Shown here in pieces: positions 1 to 12,291 of a stretch of 64,000 bases of DNA. Source of the stretch: Mugil cephalus (lineage: Eukaryota; Chordata; Actinopteri; Mugiliformes; Mugilidae); assembly GCF_022458985.1 (NCBI RefSeq), contig NC_061772.1, forward strand, positions 1,674,001 to 1,738,000. Direction: 5' to 3'. The notes below the pieces were generated by a model, which worked only from the letters and a program-made list of their open reading frames with translations, was not told where the DNA came from and did not search any database. Position 1 is the stretch's first letter; each line of letters starts with the position of its first letter. A program made the translations under genes and the position numbers.

Positions 1-1041
1 ATGTTAAAAACTAGTTTACTAAATCAGAAATCTAAATATGTCTCTTACTTTAAATACAAATGTAAATTATAGACACATCTTTAAGAAATGTATGTTTCAT
101 AAAACATGCATCTGCCACAGGCTTCAAACTTACTGTCCTCTAATTTCGTACTGTACAGAAAAAAAATCCTTCTCTCCAAACCGTTCCTGTTCCTGTTCCT
201 GCTCCTTCATTTGTGTCATGTGAATCACTCTCCTGTGTGGCCAAGAGGCCCACACAAAGAGAAGAAGGTTGAAGATGACATTAAGTAACTGCTGCTGTTG
301 CTGTTTGTTGACATGATTCCCTTAATGGTGACTTCTTGTTAGGCTGCTGTAGCTTTCAGATGCTTAATCCATGCACTGTGTTCTCACTTTGACATTCCTT
401 CTTATGACGATGTTACATCTGCATGGACCAAAACAACTCCTGTCATTGGTAAACGCTGCTAGTAGTTCACCAATGACATGAGCATGAGACAGTCCCACTA
501 CTGTCACACAACAGCAGAACAATTAAGACACCTGCAGGGATTAAAAAGTATTTTTATAACTTTTTAAGTTTTTAACTTTTGAAAGCAAGATTCAATTTTA
601 CTCTCAAGTTATATTCAGCACATCATCAAGTGCTGAAACTGATAAGTTAAAGTTTATATTGAACCTGATGACATTACTTCCAGTGGACACATTTGTCTTG
701 TTGTATTTACTGTAGTAAATAATACCCTCCTCATACAGTAGTCAAATGTGTCTTTAGCTAGGAAAACTACAAGGATGTAAGTCAGTAGCTTCGTGTTCAA
801 GGATAAATGTAAGTGAAAGGACATTTCTTACTTCTGCTTAGGTCGTTGTGTAATGTTTTCACACTTTCCGTCATGAAAAATAAACTACTAAGGTCACACA
901 TGAGCCAGCTCTTCATTCAGGGTTTAGAGAAATAAAACTAAAAGAAGAAGAATTCATGTAAGCAGTGGCAAGATATAGCAAAACTGGAAATGGTTAACTC
1001 TTACCTGAAATTAGAAGCTCAACCATAATGTTGTATTGGTG
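1..1041. other. Intergenic, nothing recognised
   Basis: AT-rich sequence without a convincing exon, RNA gene or known repeat. The short open frames here have no recognisable protein similarity and no splice context. Confidence 0.5.
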
Positions 1042-1180
<139 letters not shown>

Positions 1181-2171
1181 TTGTGTGTCCAGTGAGTCCT
1201 AATGGACAAGTTACAAACAGAAATGCTTTGACAGCCAGCGCAGGCTTTATTCTTCAAGGTGACATTTCAGCTCATCCATATAATGCCTCACTGCTTGTGT
1301 CACCATGATAAATCCAAAAATCTTTTAACAAACCAAAGACAATATCTTTGAGCTTGCTATCTAATTGCATCATTCTAACCTCACAACCCCCACGGCTTAA
1401 GGGCTGAATTTGCCGACTAATAACCCAGTACTCAAGTACATAAATACAAATACATAGTAAGAAGACTCTCAGGTACAGAGTAATGATAATAAAAAAAAAT
1501 ATTTCTAGGCCCATTTTAATTTATAATCAGTTAAAGTGATATGCGTGTTCCCATAATAAGTGCCGAGCATAAAAATATAAAACGTCATACAACAGACATA
1601 AGACATTAAGTTAAGAACAAAATAATGAATGAAAAAAAGACAGAGTCCACCCCAGAGAAATGTACTAGTTTTACCAGAGGCATCAGTTCGGATGGAGAGG
1701 GGCAGATGAAAGTTGAAGCTCAAAAACACAGATTCATTACAGGAGCCCCATTCGAGCTCTACGAATGCTCTCTTCTGCTCTTCGCCCCAGGCTAGCTTGC
1801 CTTTACTGGTAGCAGCGCAACAAAAGGTCAGAGAATATAAAGCAAAAGGTACCCGTATAAAACAAAACCAAACATTCGTAACTGTCAGCAGATGTTATGC
1901 CCCTTCACTAGGTTGCTTCCATTTTGTCAGGTTATCTGGAATTATTCCCTCTCGGGATCCAAATGCATCTGTTCCAATTCTCAGAGAGAAATTCTTGGAT
2001 TTATGACAGTTTGATCAGCAGCAGCTTATCCCTTTGAACGCCTCTACCCTTGGCTTGAGAGTCTGAGGATGACATCATTACCAAAGTAAGCTACTTAAAC
2101 TGAGTGTGAGCTCTCCTTGTCCATGGTGGAACACAACTTAGTTATTTTCTTATTTAGTTATAGGTTCGGCT
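1181..2171. other. Intergenic, nothing recognised
   Basis: No exon, RNA gene or repeat family could be recognised in this stretch. Confidence 0.45.
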
Positions 2172-2345
2172 TTTATGGCAGCACAGCGGCTCGTGGCTAG
2201 CACTGATACCTCCCAGCGAGAAGGTCTGGGTTCATGTCCAGCTTGGGCCTTTCTGGGTGGAGTTTGCATGTTCTCCCTGTGTCTGTGTGGGTTTTCTCCG
2301 GGTACTCCCATTTCCTCCCACCTCTTTCTGTCCATCCTGCTCACC
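2172..2345 (+). repeat. tRNA-like interspersed repeat, 5' half
   Basis: It starts with a GGCAGCACAGCGG-type head. It then has a degenerate B-box-like GGGTTCATGTCC segment, and next the widely dispersed fish segment with GTGGAGTTTGCATGTTCTCC and a TTTTCTCCGGGTACTC-like stretch. A fuller copy lies at 30681-31010 and 3' fragments lie elsewhere in this window. I know this as a very common vertebrate, especially fish, interspersed repeat with tRNA-like promoter features. The exact database family needs RepeatMasker. The overlapping open frames on both strands are artefacts. Confidence 0.8.
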
Positions 2346-4204
2346 TGGCATTATTATTGTGTGAGGAGGACTTAAAGAAGAGGACATTAAAACCAGAATT
2401 TGGTTTAGTTGTCAGTTCCACGCTGTTCGACATTATTGATTAGTTTTTATTTATTGATGAAAACTGTAAAACATTTTGACATTCAGTTCTTAGTTTGAAA
2501 TATTTTCAAGACAAATGTGACAAATATCTCAGGGTAGTTTTTTTTTTGGTGAAATTCACACTGTTACAGTGGTTGGAGTGTGACCTGTGTTCACTGTGGT
2601 ACATCCCAGAAATGAATCCTTATCCTGTTGTGTGGCCTTGTCCTACATTCTAACCTCACAAGAATGCCTAGAGTGACAAAAAAAATAAATAAAAGTGAAG
2701 GACCTCCACCTGCAGCCTGTTCTGCCTTTCATTAGTTTACCTTGGGTTTTAAATAGAAGACTTGCAAGCATTTCCTCTGGGTTCAGTGTTACAGTGTATC
2801 TCACAGAAAAATATCTTGGTTTCTTGTCCTGCTTCAATAAAGTCTCTACTGTGAGTCATTTCCTGATCCATGACCCGTAGTCTGACCTCTGCAGGCAGCC
2901 AGCAACAGAACGGTTCAAGAACAAGCTTCTCTTACAGTCTCACTTCACCGTGTCCTGTGGTTCTGCTTGGTCACTTCCACTTGTGGAAGCTGTCCCCCTG
3001 GTGCTGGCCTTCCCTTGGGGATCTTGTCCAAACTGACGTCAAGTTCTGTGAGCTTCAGCTTGAAAAACTCTACAATGATTTCACACTTTGTAAACAGGGC
3101 TGTGCAATCCATAAAATACAACACTGCTATTTGTTTCAACCTCAAAATAACACTAATGTAAAGTCAATTTCAAGTCTTCAATTGGTAGGAAAAACAGCAT
3201 CACTGCAGTATAGTGCCCAACCCTTTAGCTTAAAATCAAGTATCCATAACACATCTTTCACACATTATATTGTAATTAATACCAGCCGTAAGTGCTAATT
3301 TATCAAATGATGTGTCCTACATGTAGCGAGCTGGAGAGTGACAACCATGTGTGTGATCTATGAGTTTACTGTGGGAAAAAGAAGTTTGCACCTTGTCACA
3401 AGCCTACAATAACTCACCCTTTATAATAATCAAATCACACAAGAGCAAGGTGAATATAGTTGAGTATTTAACTGCTGAAGACTTTCACATCAAGATCTTG
3501 TGCAGATGTTCAGAAGAGGGGGCACATTTCATCAGTGGCCATAGTTTCATAAGATGTTGATGTGACCTTCATTTTGGTGGCTGTGGTTTGTCATAAGCCC
3601 CTGTCACATTGAGTGAAAAACCCAGGTTGATGTGGGACCCGGGATCAATGTGAAAGACCTGGCTTTTCGCTCTGACGCTGATGTATCTGCCTGTTATTTT
3701 GTCACTCGACGGCCTGACAGACTGTATCATTGTAGAAGCTCCTGCTCAAAAACAGAGCAAAGTTTGGTCTACTCTCATAAAGACTGATTTGTGTTCTTTT
3801 TTTCAATCAAACAAATGTGTTGTTACACGATTGTTAATGGAAGTGCGGTGAATTAGGCCCACGTCATGCATGTGCGACAGCTTGTATAGCAATATCCCAC
3901 TCTTTTTTTATGGCAGCGCACTATTTCAGATGTTTCTAGATTTGAAAGAGAAAAGGTTTGACCGGTCCATTCTTCAGGTCATCAACAAACTGAAAGTGCT
4001 AAAAAAATACACTCATTAACACTATGCTTTGTTTTATGGATATATTATGACGTGTCATGTGGAACTGAAGCTGAAGTCTTCAAGAAAACCCAGTATTAGT
4101 TGTCCTTGTTTCAGCTTAGTTTGTTTATATATACTATGACCTGGATGACTGAGAACTTTCACAGACACAAGGTTATGGTATCCAGCATTTGTTTCAAATA
4201 ACTG
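2346..4204. other. Intergenic, mostly unrecognised
   Basis: No gene seen. Positions 3568-3592 carry a short segment (TTGGTGGCTGTGGTTTG) that recurs inside the inverted-repeat element at 4205-4474, so this may be a further decayed piece of that family. Confidence 0.4.
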
Positions 4205-4474
4205 AGAGAACTGTTGATTTCATTTTGGTGGCTGTGGTTTGACATAGTATTCAATTAATTGAAGTGATTGCATGTGCTGACCATTTTACTTGGGTTGGGA
4301 TAGGTTATGTAACAAATCTAGTTTAATCACACCACAAGCTACATCCTCCAGTTGAATTACCACCTTTCTGACACAGTTTCAGCATGAACTGAATCATCAT
4401 GAAGAGTGAAGAGGGATCTAGTGTGAAGACGGTTGAAATGAATGCATTTGTTTCCACTAGAATACCTAATGAAC
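4205..4474. mobile_element. Decayed MITE-like inverted-repeat element, copy 1
   Basis: Its right end, read in reverse complement, gives GTTCATTAGGTATTCTAGTG followed by an AATGCATT block. This matches the left terminus of the better preserved element at 44357-44692. Internal blocks are shared too (GGCTGTGGTTT, ACATCCTCCAGTTGAATTACC). The left terminal repeat is not recognisable. There is no coding capacity, so this looks like a non-autonomous DNA element. The superfamily is unknown to me. Confidence 0.6.
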
Positions 4475-6239
4475 TTGCAAGTGAGTGTATATTTTAGCTT
4501 ATTATTGTATTTTACAATTTAAGCCAGTAAATAAATAATTTAAACTCATGTGATATGGACACAATTTCATTTATTGTATTATCAAATTTAAAAGTATTTA
4601 GCCTAGGTTGAGTACTCGACACCAGGGAGCTAAGTATTGTGTATAAAATAAATTACAAATAGGCTATATCAGAGAGAGACAGGGACAAACGGGAGGGGGG
4701 AGGGGTGTTAAGTAATGGTGATTATGAGTTCAGAGGTGCAGATGAGAAGAGAATAAATGACAGCCTGCAGAGGAGGAAATGAAGGGGAAAAGAAGATTGC
4801 TGGTGCCTTAATTTACTTAATAACGTGTTATGATACATGACATGAACAGTGGTTAATTCTTTTTATCTAAACATAGACAAAAATGTGTTGTCTTGGACAG
4901 CCACCCCATGTGTCTCCAGTGTCTGCTTAGCTCACCAAAACCAAGGCAAATGTCTGCTTTGCATGAGAAATCCAATGGTATTTTCCAGCTCCGGCACACA
5001 GTTCCCACAAACTCATTCTTTAGAAACAAATTGTTTTACCCATTGACAGGCAATTTATCACTCTGACTTCTACATGATGTCAGCGGGGGAGCGGTGGAGG
5101 TCAGGGCAAGGAAACAGCTGCCCTTAACACAGACTGAACGCATTTCTCTGATCATCTATACAGATGTTGTGGAGATGCATGACACTAACGGCAGTGCTGG
5201 GTAGATAAAGCTGTTACTCCCCCTCCAGCAGCTCCTCGCCATTGGCTGGCTCCACCAATGAGACTGCTAGGTCCACTTATGATTTCTAATCTTTGAGGTC
5301 TGTCACAGCACATAAAAGTCACCTTTGACATGTTTCATGAAGAAATTAATTTGATATAAGGGTCAGGCTATAACAAGAGGTATTTCTGGACAACACTGGG
5401 TTTCCTCCAAACCTGCTCTTCACAGGAATCAGTAGGTCGGATTTTTATAAGCAAAAGACCTTCACGTGCAAACCATCATGCCCTTTTTCCATTATTTTTT
5501 TTCTCTTAATGTCATCCTCAAGGTCGAGGTATTGTGAGATGGTAGGATATAAGCATTATGAGAAGCTTATAAACAGGTGTCATAATGCTGAGATGCTGCA
5601 GTACAGACGGCCCCTGTATGCTGTTGATACTTAAAAGCAATGTCTCTCTTTTGTGAGACATTTTACATTTTTTTCTGCACATGCCTCAGCCACTGATACT
5701 GTCTGCCTCTGGTATCTGTAATACCTCATTTGCTTTCAACCTAAAAAAAAAATCTAATCTTACAATCTTCTATTGTTCGACACGCCTTACAGCAGAGTGT
5801 GAAATCTTTTGTCAGTGTACAGCTTCATACTTAAAAGGGGTGATTTTGCACTGTGCAGTAGCAGTCAGAAATTTTGTGAGGCTACTGAGGCTTCCACAGA
5901 AGACACTCTGAGTGGACTTACAGCAGTGCATTATTTTAATGCATTATTTTGTCTAAGTCTGTGAGGAACTTATTAAGCAACAAATGTACAAAAGTCCAGC
6001 TGAGCCTCAATTATATGTATATGTCACAATATTTTGCATAACAGGCCAATTTTAAGAAGAAGGAAGAACACTTTTTGTAAACAGGTGCAGAAGGACTGAA
6101 CAATAAATTATACTCCACATAACATCAAGATTTCCAGTTATGTGAGATAAAATGTGTTGAGGATAAACAAAGGTCACCAAACCCAAGCTTTACCAAAACG
6201 TCTATGATATAATATTCTCATTTTCATTTCTTTTTCTGC
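4475..6239. other. Intergenic, nothing recognised
   Basis: No supported exon, RNA gene or repeat. Confidence 0.45.
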
Positions 6240-6640
6240 TTTTATGTCAAGCTACTATTACAGGAAGGCTATTGCGCGTCTTTAAGGAGGAAATCACCAT
6301 GTTTTACTAATATACTGTCATCACAGATTTATCAGGCCAGCAAATATGACAACAGCCCACCAGCAGCCTTTTTGTTGGCCGAGCTGAGACATGATCACTT
6401 CTGAAGTGTGAGGACATTTTGGCGGCGTCTAATTAATTGTAATAAGGCTGGCTGGCACATACGTGCGGCGGCAATGACAACCCTTGGGTGAGATGCGAGG
6501 CGAGGCTTCTCCTTCTACAGCCAGTATACGGTTTGAAGTGTCAGGCCGATGCACTCCAGAGATTCTTGGTCTGGCACTCACCTAGATACACATCTGCTCT
6601 GATTAATCGCCTGCATCGCTTAGTGCATACATTTCATTAT
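6240..6640. promoter_or_regulatory. Candidate conserved non-coding element
   Basis: This block is unusually non-repetitive and GC-richer than its surroundings. It contains homeodomain-type cores (CTAATTAATTG at about 6429, GATTAATCG at about 6600) and long mixed-composition stretches with no coding frame, which is the texture of teleost enhancers. No comparative data were available, so this is a guess from composition. Confidence 0.25.
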
Positions 6641-8169
6641 CGGCTTTAAGTGGGTGAGAACAATATGGATCAGGGCCTTGAGCAGATATTGGGGGACAAA
6701 GAAGATGAAAGGAAATATGTGCAAAATTTATTGGGTGTGTTAAAGACAGTGATCTTCAATGGACTTCCTTATTTTCCATTTAGTGCCACTGACCTTTATC
6801 AACCTCTATTGACAGCCAGCTACAACTGCATGTCACTGACATTAAACATGCTTAAACGGAAGTCACTCAACCCTTCTTGCATGTCTTGAGTTACTTTTGT
6901 TTGCCATTGGTTCCAATATCCATAAATAGAGCACAACTTTATGAAAATATGACCCTTTCTAACATTTCTTTGTTAAATGACATACAACACACCCCTATTG
7001 CAGAGTGCTTATAATAGGAGTGGTATTTGACCAGGTTATGTGATGGAGGAGTAACCAGTATCAAAACCACTGTAAAAAAAAAAAAAGAAAGAAAGAAAAA
7101 ATAAAAGAAAGAAAGAGAAGAAAAGTAATCCACAGATGTATTCTCTACAGCAGCTCAGGGCTAAGAGCCTTGCTTAAGGGTAAATGGAAAAAATGTTTTT
7201 AGTTTTTATGAGGGTGATAAATGCAGCACGGTTACAAGCCTTCGAAATGTTGGAAAACTGTGTTCTGTAAGTAACCACAGTTTAGATGAGGGGGATTTAC
7301 CCTCCACCACATACTCTTGTAAGATGATGACCACTCACTCATGCTGCATCCCGAAGCTGTTCCCTAAGATTCTTTTGACCATCAGCTCTTTCATCGATTT
7401 TACGATTGCACCTTCCCTTGCTTGTCAAGAGCAACACTCCTCTCTGTTTGGTGGTAAAATATGTTATAAATACATAAATAAAACAACTCTTAAGAGTGGG
7501 ATACAAAGTGTTCTTATTCATGCAGACTTTGGGCTCATTTCCAACTCTACTCACAGTTCCAATATAGAGCAACACTGCCATCCACTGGACACCTCTGGTC
7601 ATTAACTCTGTCTTGTATCCAGGCAGACTGCGCTGCAGAGGAGACCAAACTTGGAAGAAAGACTGTGGTTGTGCAGGTCTGGAATTCAGCCTTTCCTAGC
7701 ACAGCAATGTAACGTGAAATGAAATGGGTCAAGGAGATTTACATCTGGGCCATTATTGTCAAAGAGAACAATGAGCATGGGCGTGAGAGTAATTGGTAGA
7801 AAAGGGTAAGCATTTGTCACGTTAGTTTACTCTTAGTTCCGGGCATACTTAGCAGGGTTTCACATGATTTGCAAAGGCCTATTTGTTTTATTGCAGTCAG
7901 TCAGTCTTGACATCCCTAAGTGTACTTAATATGTGTAACTGTACAGTTGTTTAATTAAGACATCCCCTTTTTAGACTCAAAGCATCAGATTACTGTATGT
8001 GGTTCCGTTTTTACGTATACGCTAGGGGTGATCTCATAATGGTATAATAGTGTTACCAAAGAGATTATCAGTCTATTAAATAAAATGAATTGTACCTGAC
8101 TAAAAGTGAAATCTAATTTAAGCAAGGCATTTTTGTTAAAAGCACGGTTGACTTCCTTACACACTTCTA
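6641..8169. other. Intergenic with a purine tract
   Basis: No gene is recognised. Positions about 7073-7126 are a polyA/GAAA purine tract, which produces a spurious phenylalanine-rich open frame on the minus strand. Confidence 0.45.
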
Positions 8170-8372
8170 CAGCAGATCTGTTGTCCATGAAATGCAGGGT
8201 TAGAGGTTCAGTCTCCGAAACATGTTACATGCCTTAAGCACGACAATGAACCCCCAGTTGCTCTCGCTGGTTGGTGCTGGTATGTGAATGTGTGTGTGTT
8301 CCTGTGCATGGTAAGAGCAGGGTTAGATGTGTAGGTAGAAAAACGCTATATAAATACAAGATCATTAATCAC
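8170..8372 (+). repeat. Retroposon-like interspersed repeat
   Basis: It contains a B-box-like AGAGGTTCAGTCTC segment followed by GGTTGGTGCTGGTATGTGAA and ends AACGCTATATAAATACAAGA. This is the common fish repeat that finishes with a GCGCTATATAAATAC-type 3' end. Only a moderately diverged copy is present, with no coding capacity. Confidence 0.55.
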
Positions 8373-9995
8373 TGTTGTCACACTGACAGTGCTAACAGGT
8401 TAGTGTTTTGTAGATTGCCTACCATGTTTGTTCACTTTAGCAGGGTTTGAACACAAACCACAACTCATGTCAGACTGATGGATTTGCACATCCTCGGGCC
8501 TGGCGACCGCAGGCTAAGACGCATGTTTTCTATTTCTCTGGTCCAGCATTGGCTGGGGAGGATAACTGCAGTGGTAGAGTATTTTGGATGCACAGTAAGC
8601 CCTATATATTTTAGGCGGTTTATGGTGGTCTTTACAAAATGAGTGCCCCTCTCTTTTTGTTTGCTCAACACTCAACACCGTTACCCAAAGCAGGGCAGCA
8701 CCCAATTATGTAGCTCCCTCCACACTGCGGATGAGCATGTGTTCTTTTATAGCAGTGGAAGTGATTAAACTCCAATGGCATAATTTAGCCCACAAAACAT
8801 AGTAGGACTGTGTAATGTTGAAATGCTCCATACAAAAATTAAGGCTCACAATGGTTTTGATGAGCAGGGCTTTGTCAGAGGTGACATTCTTGGTTTGTCT
8901 GTACAACACAGCAGATGTTAAATGGAACAATAAAGATGGAGAATAGCAAATTCAGAGGTGAAAGTAGCATTATCTACGCAAACCTTGTTTATTCATCGGA
9001 TTGCATGTTTCAGCGATGTGTTCTGTGTGAGCTAGAACTGTACACTGAACAGTGAGTTGTTAAATAGAACTCATAGTATTTGTTCAGGAAGAGAAAGATG
9101 TAACCATCTTAGGTAAATTTATTATTATGACTAGTGACTCAGATGTGGATGGTGCCATTTCTCTCTTATGATCACTGTAGAGAAGAACAGAGAGATGCAG
9201 TTTCCCTGTGAATCAGCGGTTTCATTGAAGATGACTGATTGGGAGTCATTTGATGACCTTGCTTAGGGATGCCTCCATAATTTGGAGGAATGTTTTTGGA
9301 TCTTACATTTGAGACCAAAACTAGAACTCAACACAGTACATTGCTGCTTGACTGACCCATTTCTAGTTATCCCTGCAAGAGGTGATGACATGTTGGGCTA
9401 CTGTTGTTGTGAGGGCCATATTTCACCATGCTCTGCAGTGTGTGTGGAACACTGACATAAAAAGTTACTGATTTTTATGCTGAGATTTGATTTGATAACT
9501 ACCTGGAACACACATTGATCTTTTCCTCACAAAGTGTAAAACTTGCATGTGACTTTGCAGTGTATATGAGCAGCTTCAGTCAGAGATTTCAATCAGGAAC
9601 AAGGCCGTGAAGTTTCCAACTAATAAACACCGGGGTAAGTGCTGCATCCTGATGTCAGCATTATGACTGAAAGCTTGGTATTTCTCACTTGTCAAGACAG
9701 TCCTCAGGTTTTGACGACACAGTTCTGGAAACTGCTATCTTTGATTCATTTGTTCTTGTAACCTGCAGCAAAGTGTTCTTAGACATCCCTAGTAAAATGT
9801 CAATCCATAGATCATAGATCATTTATTTGTTAATGTGACAATCAACTTAAATTACTGACCTTCTAAATATCACTTTGTCTTAGTTTGTAAAGTTGCATTT
9901 TCAGTTCTGCATAAATGTTCCCTAAACAGAGCAGGAGCCCACCAGAGAACTGATCTCTGACATGCCTGCTAGCAGCCTGCAGGCTTCTTTCTCCA
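8373..9995. other. Intergenic, nothing recognised
   Basis: No supported exon, RNA gene or repeat. Confidence 0.45.
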
Positions 9996-10185
9996 GGGTA
10001 GTCCACACATGGAGCTGAGAGAATGCCAGCATGCAGAGGCAGCTGTCTACCTCCAGCACATGCGCCAGGAGTCTGGAGGAGTTCATGTAGTGAGTCTGTC
10101 CACCACTGGCAACATGCAGAAGAGGAGAGAAGAAGAGGAGAGGATGTCCTTAAATTACACAACCACGGATGATCAGGATAAGTAG
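9996..10185 (+). other. Orphan exon-like open frame (uncertain)
   Basis: A good acceptor (TTCTTTCTCCAG, AG ending at 9996) opens a frame that includes ATG at 10009-10011 and stays open to TAG at 10183-10185, giving 58 codons from the ATG. The first part is rich in Glu, Gln, His and Arg (MELRECQHAEAAVYLQHMRQ), like an amphipathic helix. A perfect GTGAGT donor lies at about 10090. I do not recognise the product. It could be an exon of an unplaced gene, a relic or chance. Confidence 0.2.
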
Positions 10186-10400
10186 GAACCTAACTTATTC
10201 TTACGGGCAAGCTGAATTGTTCAGTGCTTATTCAGATAAATATAGACTTCAAATGAGAGACCGACCGGCTTTGTAGCATTCTAATTTATCTTGAGAAGGT
10301 TTGTTTTTGAATCTTCACACATCAAATAACCGAAGATAGAGCTAAAAAAGATAAAGTTTGATAAATCATTCACTCACTCAGATCATTCATTAATTTACCT

Positions 10401-10553
10401 GAAGACTATCCCAGCTGTCATGCATGAGAGGTACATCCCTCCAGTCTCATCACAGGGCAAACAGATAGACAGACAGACAACCGTCCACACTCACACCTAC
10501 GGTCAATTTAGAATCACTAATGAATCTAACAAGCATGTCTCTGGACATGTTTC
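10401..10553 (-). repeat. tRNA-like interspersed repeat, 3' part
   Basis: On the minus strand this reads as the tail half of the repeat at 30681-31010: the AATTGACCGTAGGTGTGAGTG-like segment, the TCACAGGGCAAAC block and the TATCCCAGCTG block. It is an old, truncated copy. Confidence 0.65.
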
Positions 10554-11385
10554 AGGACATGCTTGTTAGCCCCAGTCTTTATTTGTTCCTTATGAGGGAA
10601 AAAGGATACATGTAACTTTAACACATAATGTTCCTGTGTCTCTTATATAGTAGATACAGTATAATGGATACTTTCTATTACTGTGCATTGAACCGTCTAT
10701 GTTTCGTAAAGGGAATTGTGCAATGTGGAAATATATGAAACATATATAGGATGTACCTCTTATTCCCCCAACTACTGCTGAAATCCATTAAGGGATAGTT
10801 GGGTCATACTCATAATTTCATCGCTGTGAACAGTATAGAAGAAAGTAGCTCCCCTGTTACCAACTATTAACTATTACCAGTTGGTCACATAGAACTCAAG
10901 GCCCTGGCTGTGTCCTGACGCTTTCAAAGTCTTTGATATGTGCTAGAGAACAGTACTCTAGAAGTTTCATCACTAAAAGCTAGAACATCTCAATGGATTC
11001 TGCGTATACATGCAACACAGGACATGAACCAAGGTTGTCCACTTAAAAATGCCTTAAGAATCACTAAACCACAAAGAAAACACATCAGTAAAGGTGTATG
11101 CAAGTATGACGTGGTAGCTGTGTATAACAGTGGGTACCTAATTATGTACAAATAGAAACAGGAAAATTCTGTGGACCTGCGAGTCCACAAGAGCCCCCAT
11201 TGACGGGCCCTGAAAGTGTCAATGCGGGTGCACTCACACCAGTGTAGAAGAGGATCTACCCCATGGGTAGCTGGACTAAATATTTCAGTGAATCTATGAC
11301 TCCACTCTGTTCATGGTTCAATCTGTTTTTTTAATCTGTTCTGTCCATGCTCTTATTGTCTTCTGTACTCAATAACATATAATTC

Positions 11386-11390
<5 letters not shown>
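10554..11390. other. Intergenic, nothing recognised
   Basis: No supported exon or repeat. A small open frame at 10940-11155 has no protein similarity that I recognise. Confidence 0.45.

Positions 11391-11434
<44 letters not shown>
11391..11434. repeat. (CA)n microsatellite
   Basis: Perfect CA dinucleotide run of about 44 bp. Confidence 0.95.
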
Positions 11435-11439
<5 letters not shown>

Positions 11440-12291
11440 ATTCCTCTAGACCACAATATGCACCAGTATAGTCCTGACTATGCTGTTATTTTGCCACATG
11501 TCATTCATACATTTTACATTGCGTTAATTGCTTTTAGTCAGTCGTGAATACAAAAAGGTGTACAAGACTGCCCCCCTTCTGTATTGTGTATTGCTTTCAC
11601 ACTTTGAAGATGCACACTTGACTGCCTCTTGATTAAGCTGATGCAAATGCACAGGGTGGGTCAATGCTGATTGGCCCCAGATGGCATGAATATGAGTGCT
11701 CTGTTCTCTCTGCTGTAAGCAAGCCACAATGACCCTCCTCCTTTGGCACTCTCTCACATCTTGTACTCATACAGACCTAACATCTACAACATATATAAAA
11801 GAAGGACATAGTTACCTAATGGGAAAATGAAGCCAATGCAGAAATGCTTTAAAGAGCAGTACTACTGGTTGCTAGGTGCTGGCTCCTAAAAGATTTCCAG
11901 TAAACTCCCAACTATTTAGTCAGTACATTTTTTTCCAGAAGTCATTATGATGGCATTAGTTCTTCTGATTAGTGTGCTGAAAAATAATTACATAATTCAG
12001 TAGCGATTATGACTCTGAGAGGGATATGTTTGAGGGCATGTCAACTTGATTGGCATGTCTAATCTAGAGTGACTGACAAGCTGTTCTCAGTGAGATCTAC
12101 CCCTCACTCCTTCCCAGCACTACCCCAGCTCCAACCCTAAGTCCACAAACCAATGGGTGACATCACTGTGGCTGTGTCCATCATGGCAGCAGTGAACTTG
12201 ATGCTGAAGTAAGAGAGAAGAAGAGTGCAGAGCCTGGCAACAGAAGCTGTGGCTGTGAAGAGGCCTGTGTGGCATTTTATCAGGGTGGCAT
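11435..12291. other. Intergenic, nothing recognised
   Basis: No supported exon, RNA gene or repeat family. Confidence 0.45.

Noticed and set aside
9863..10162. Minus-strand open frame of 99 codons
   Set aside because: No recognisable domain. The plus-strand frame in the same place has better splice context.
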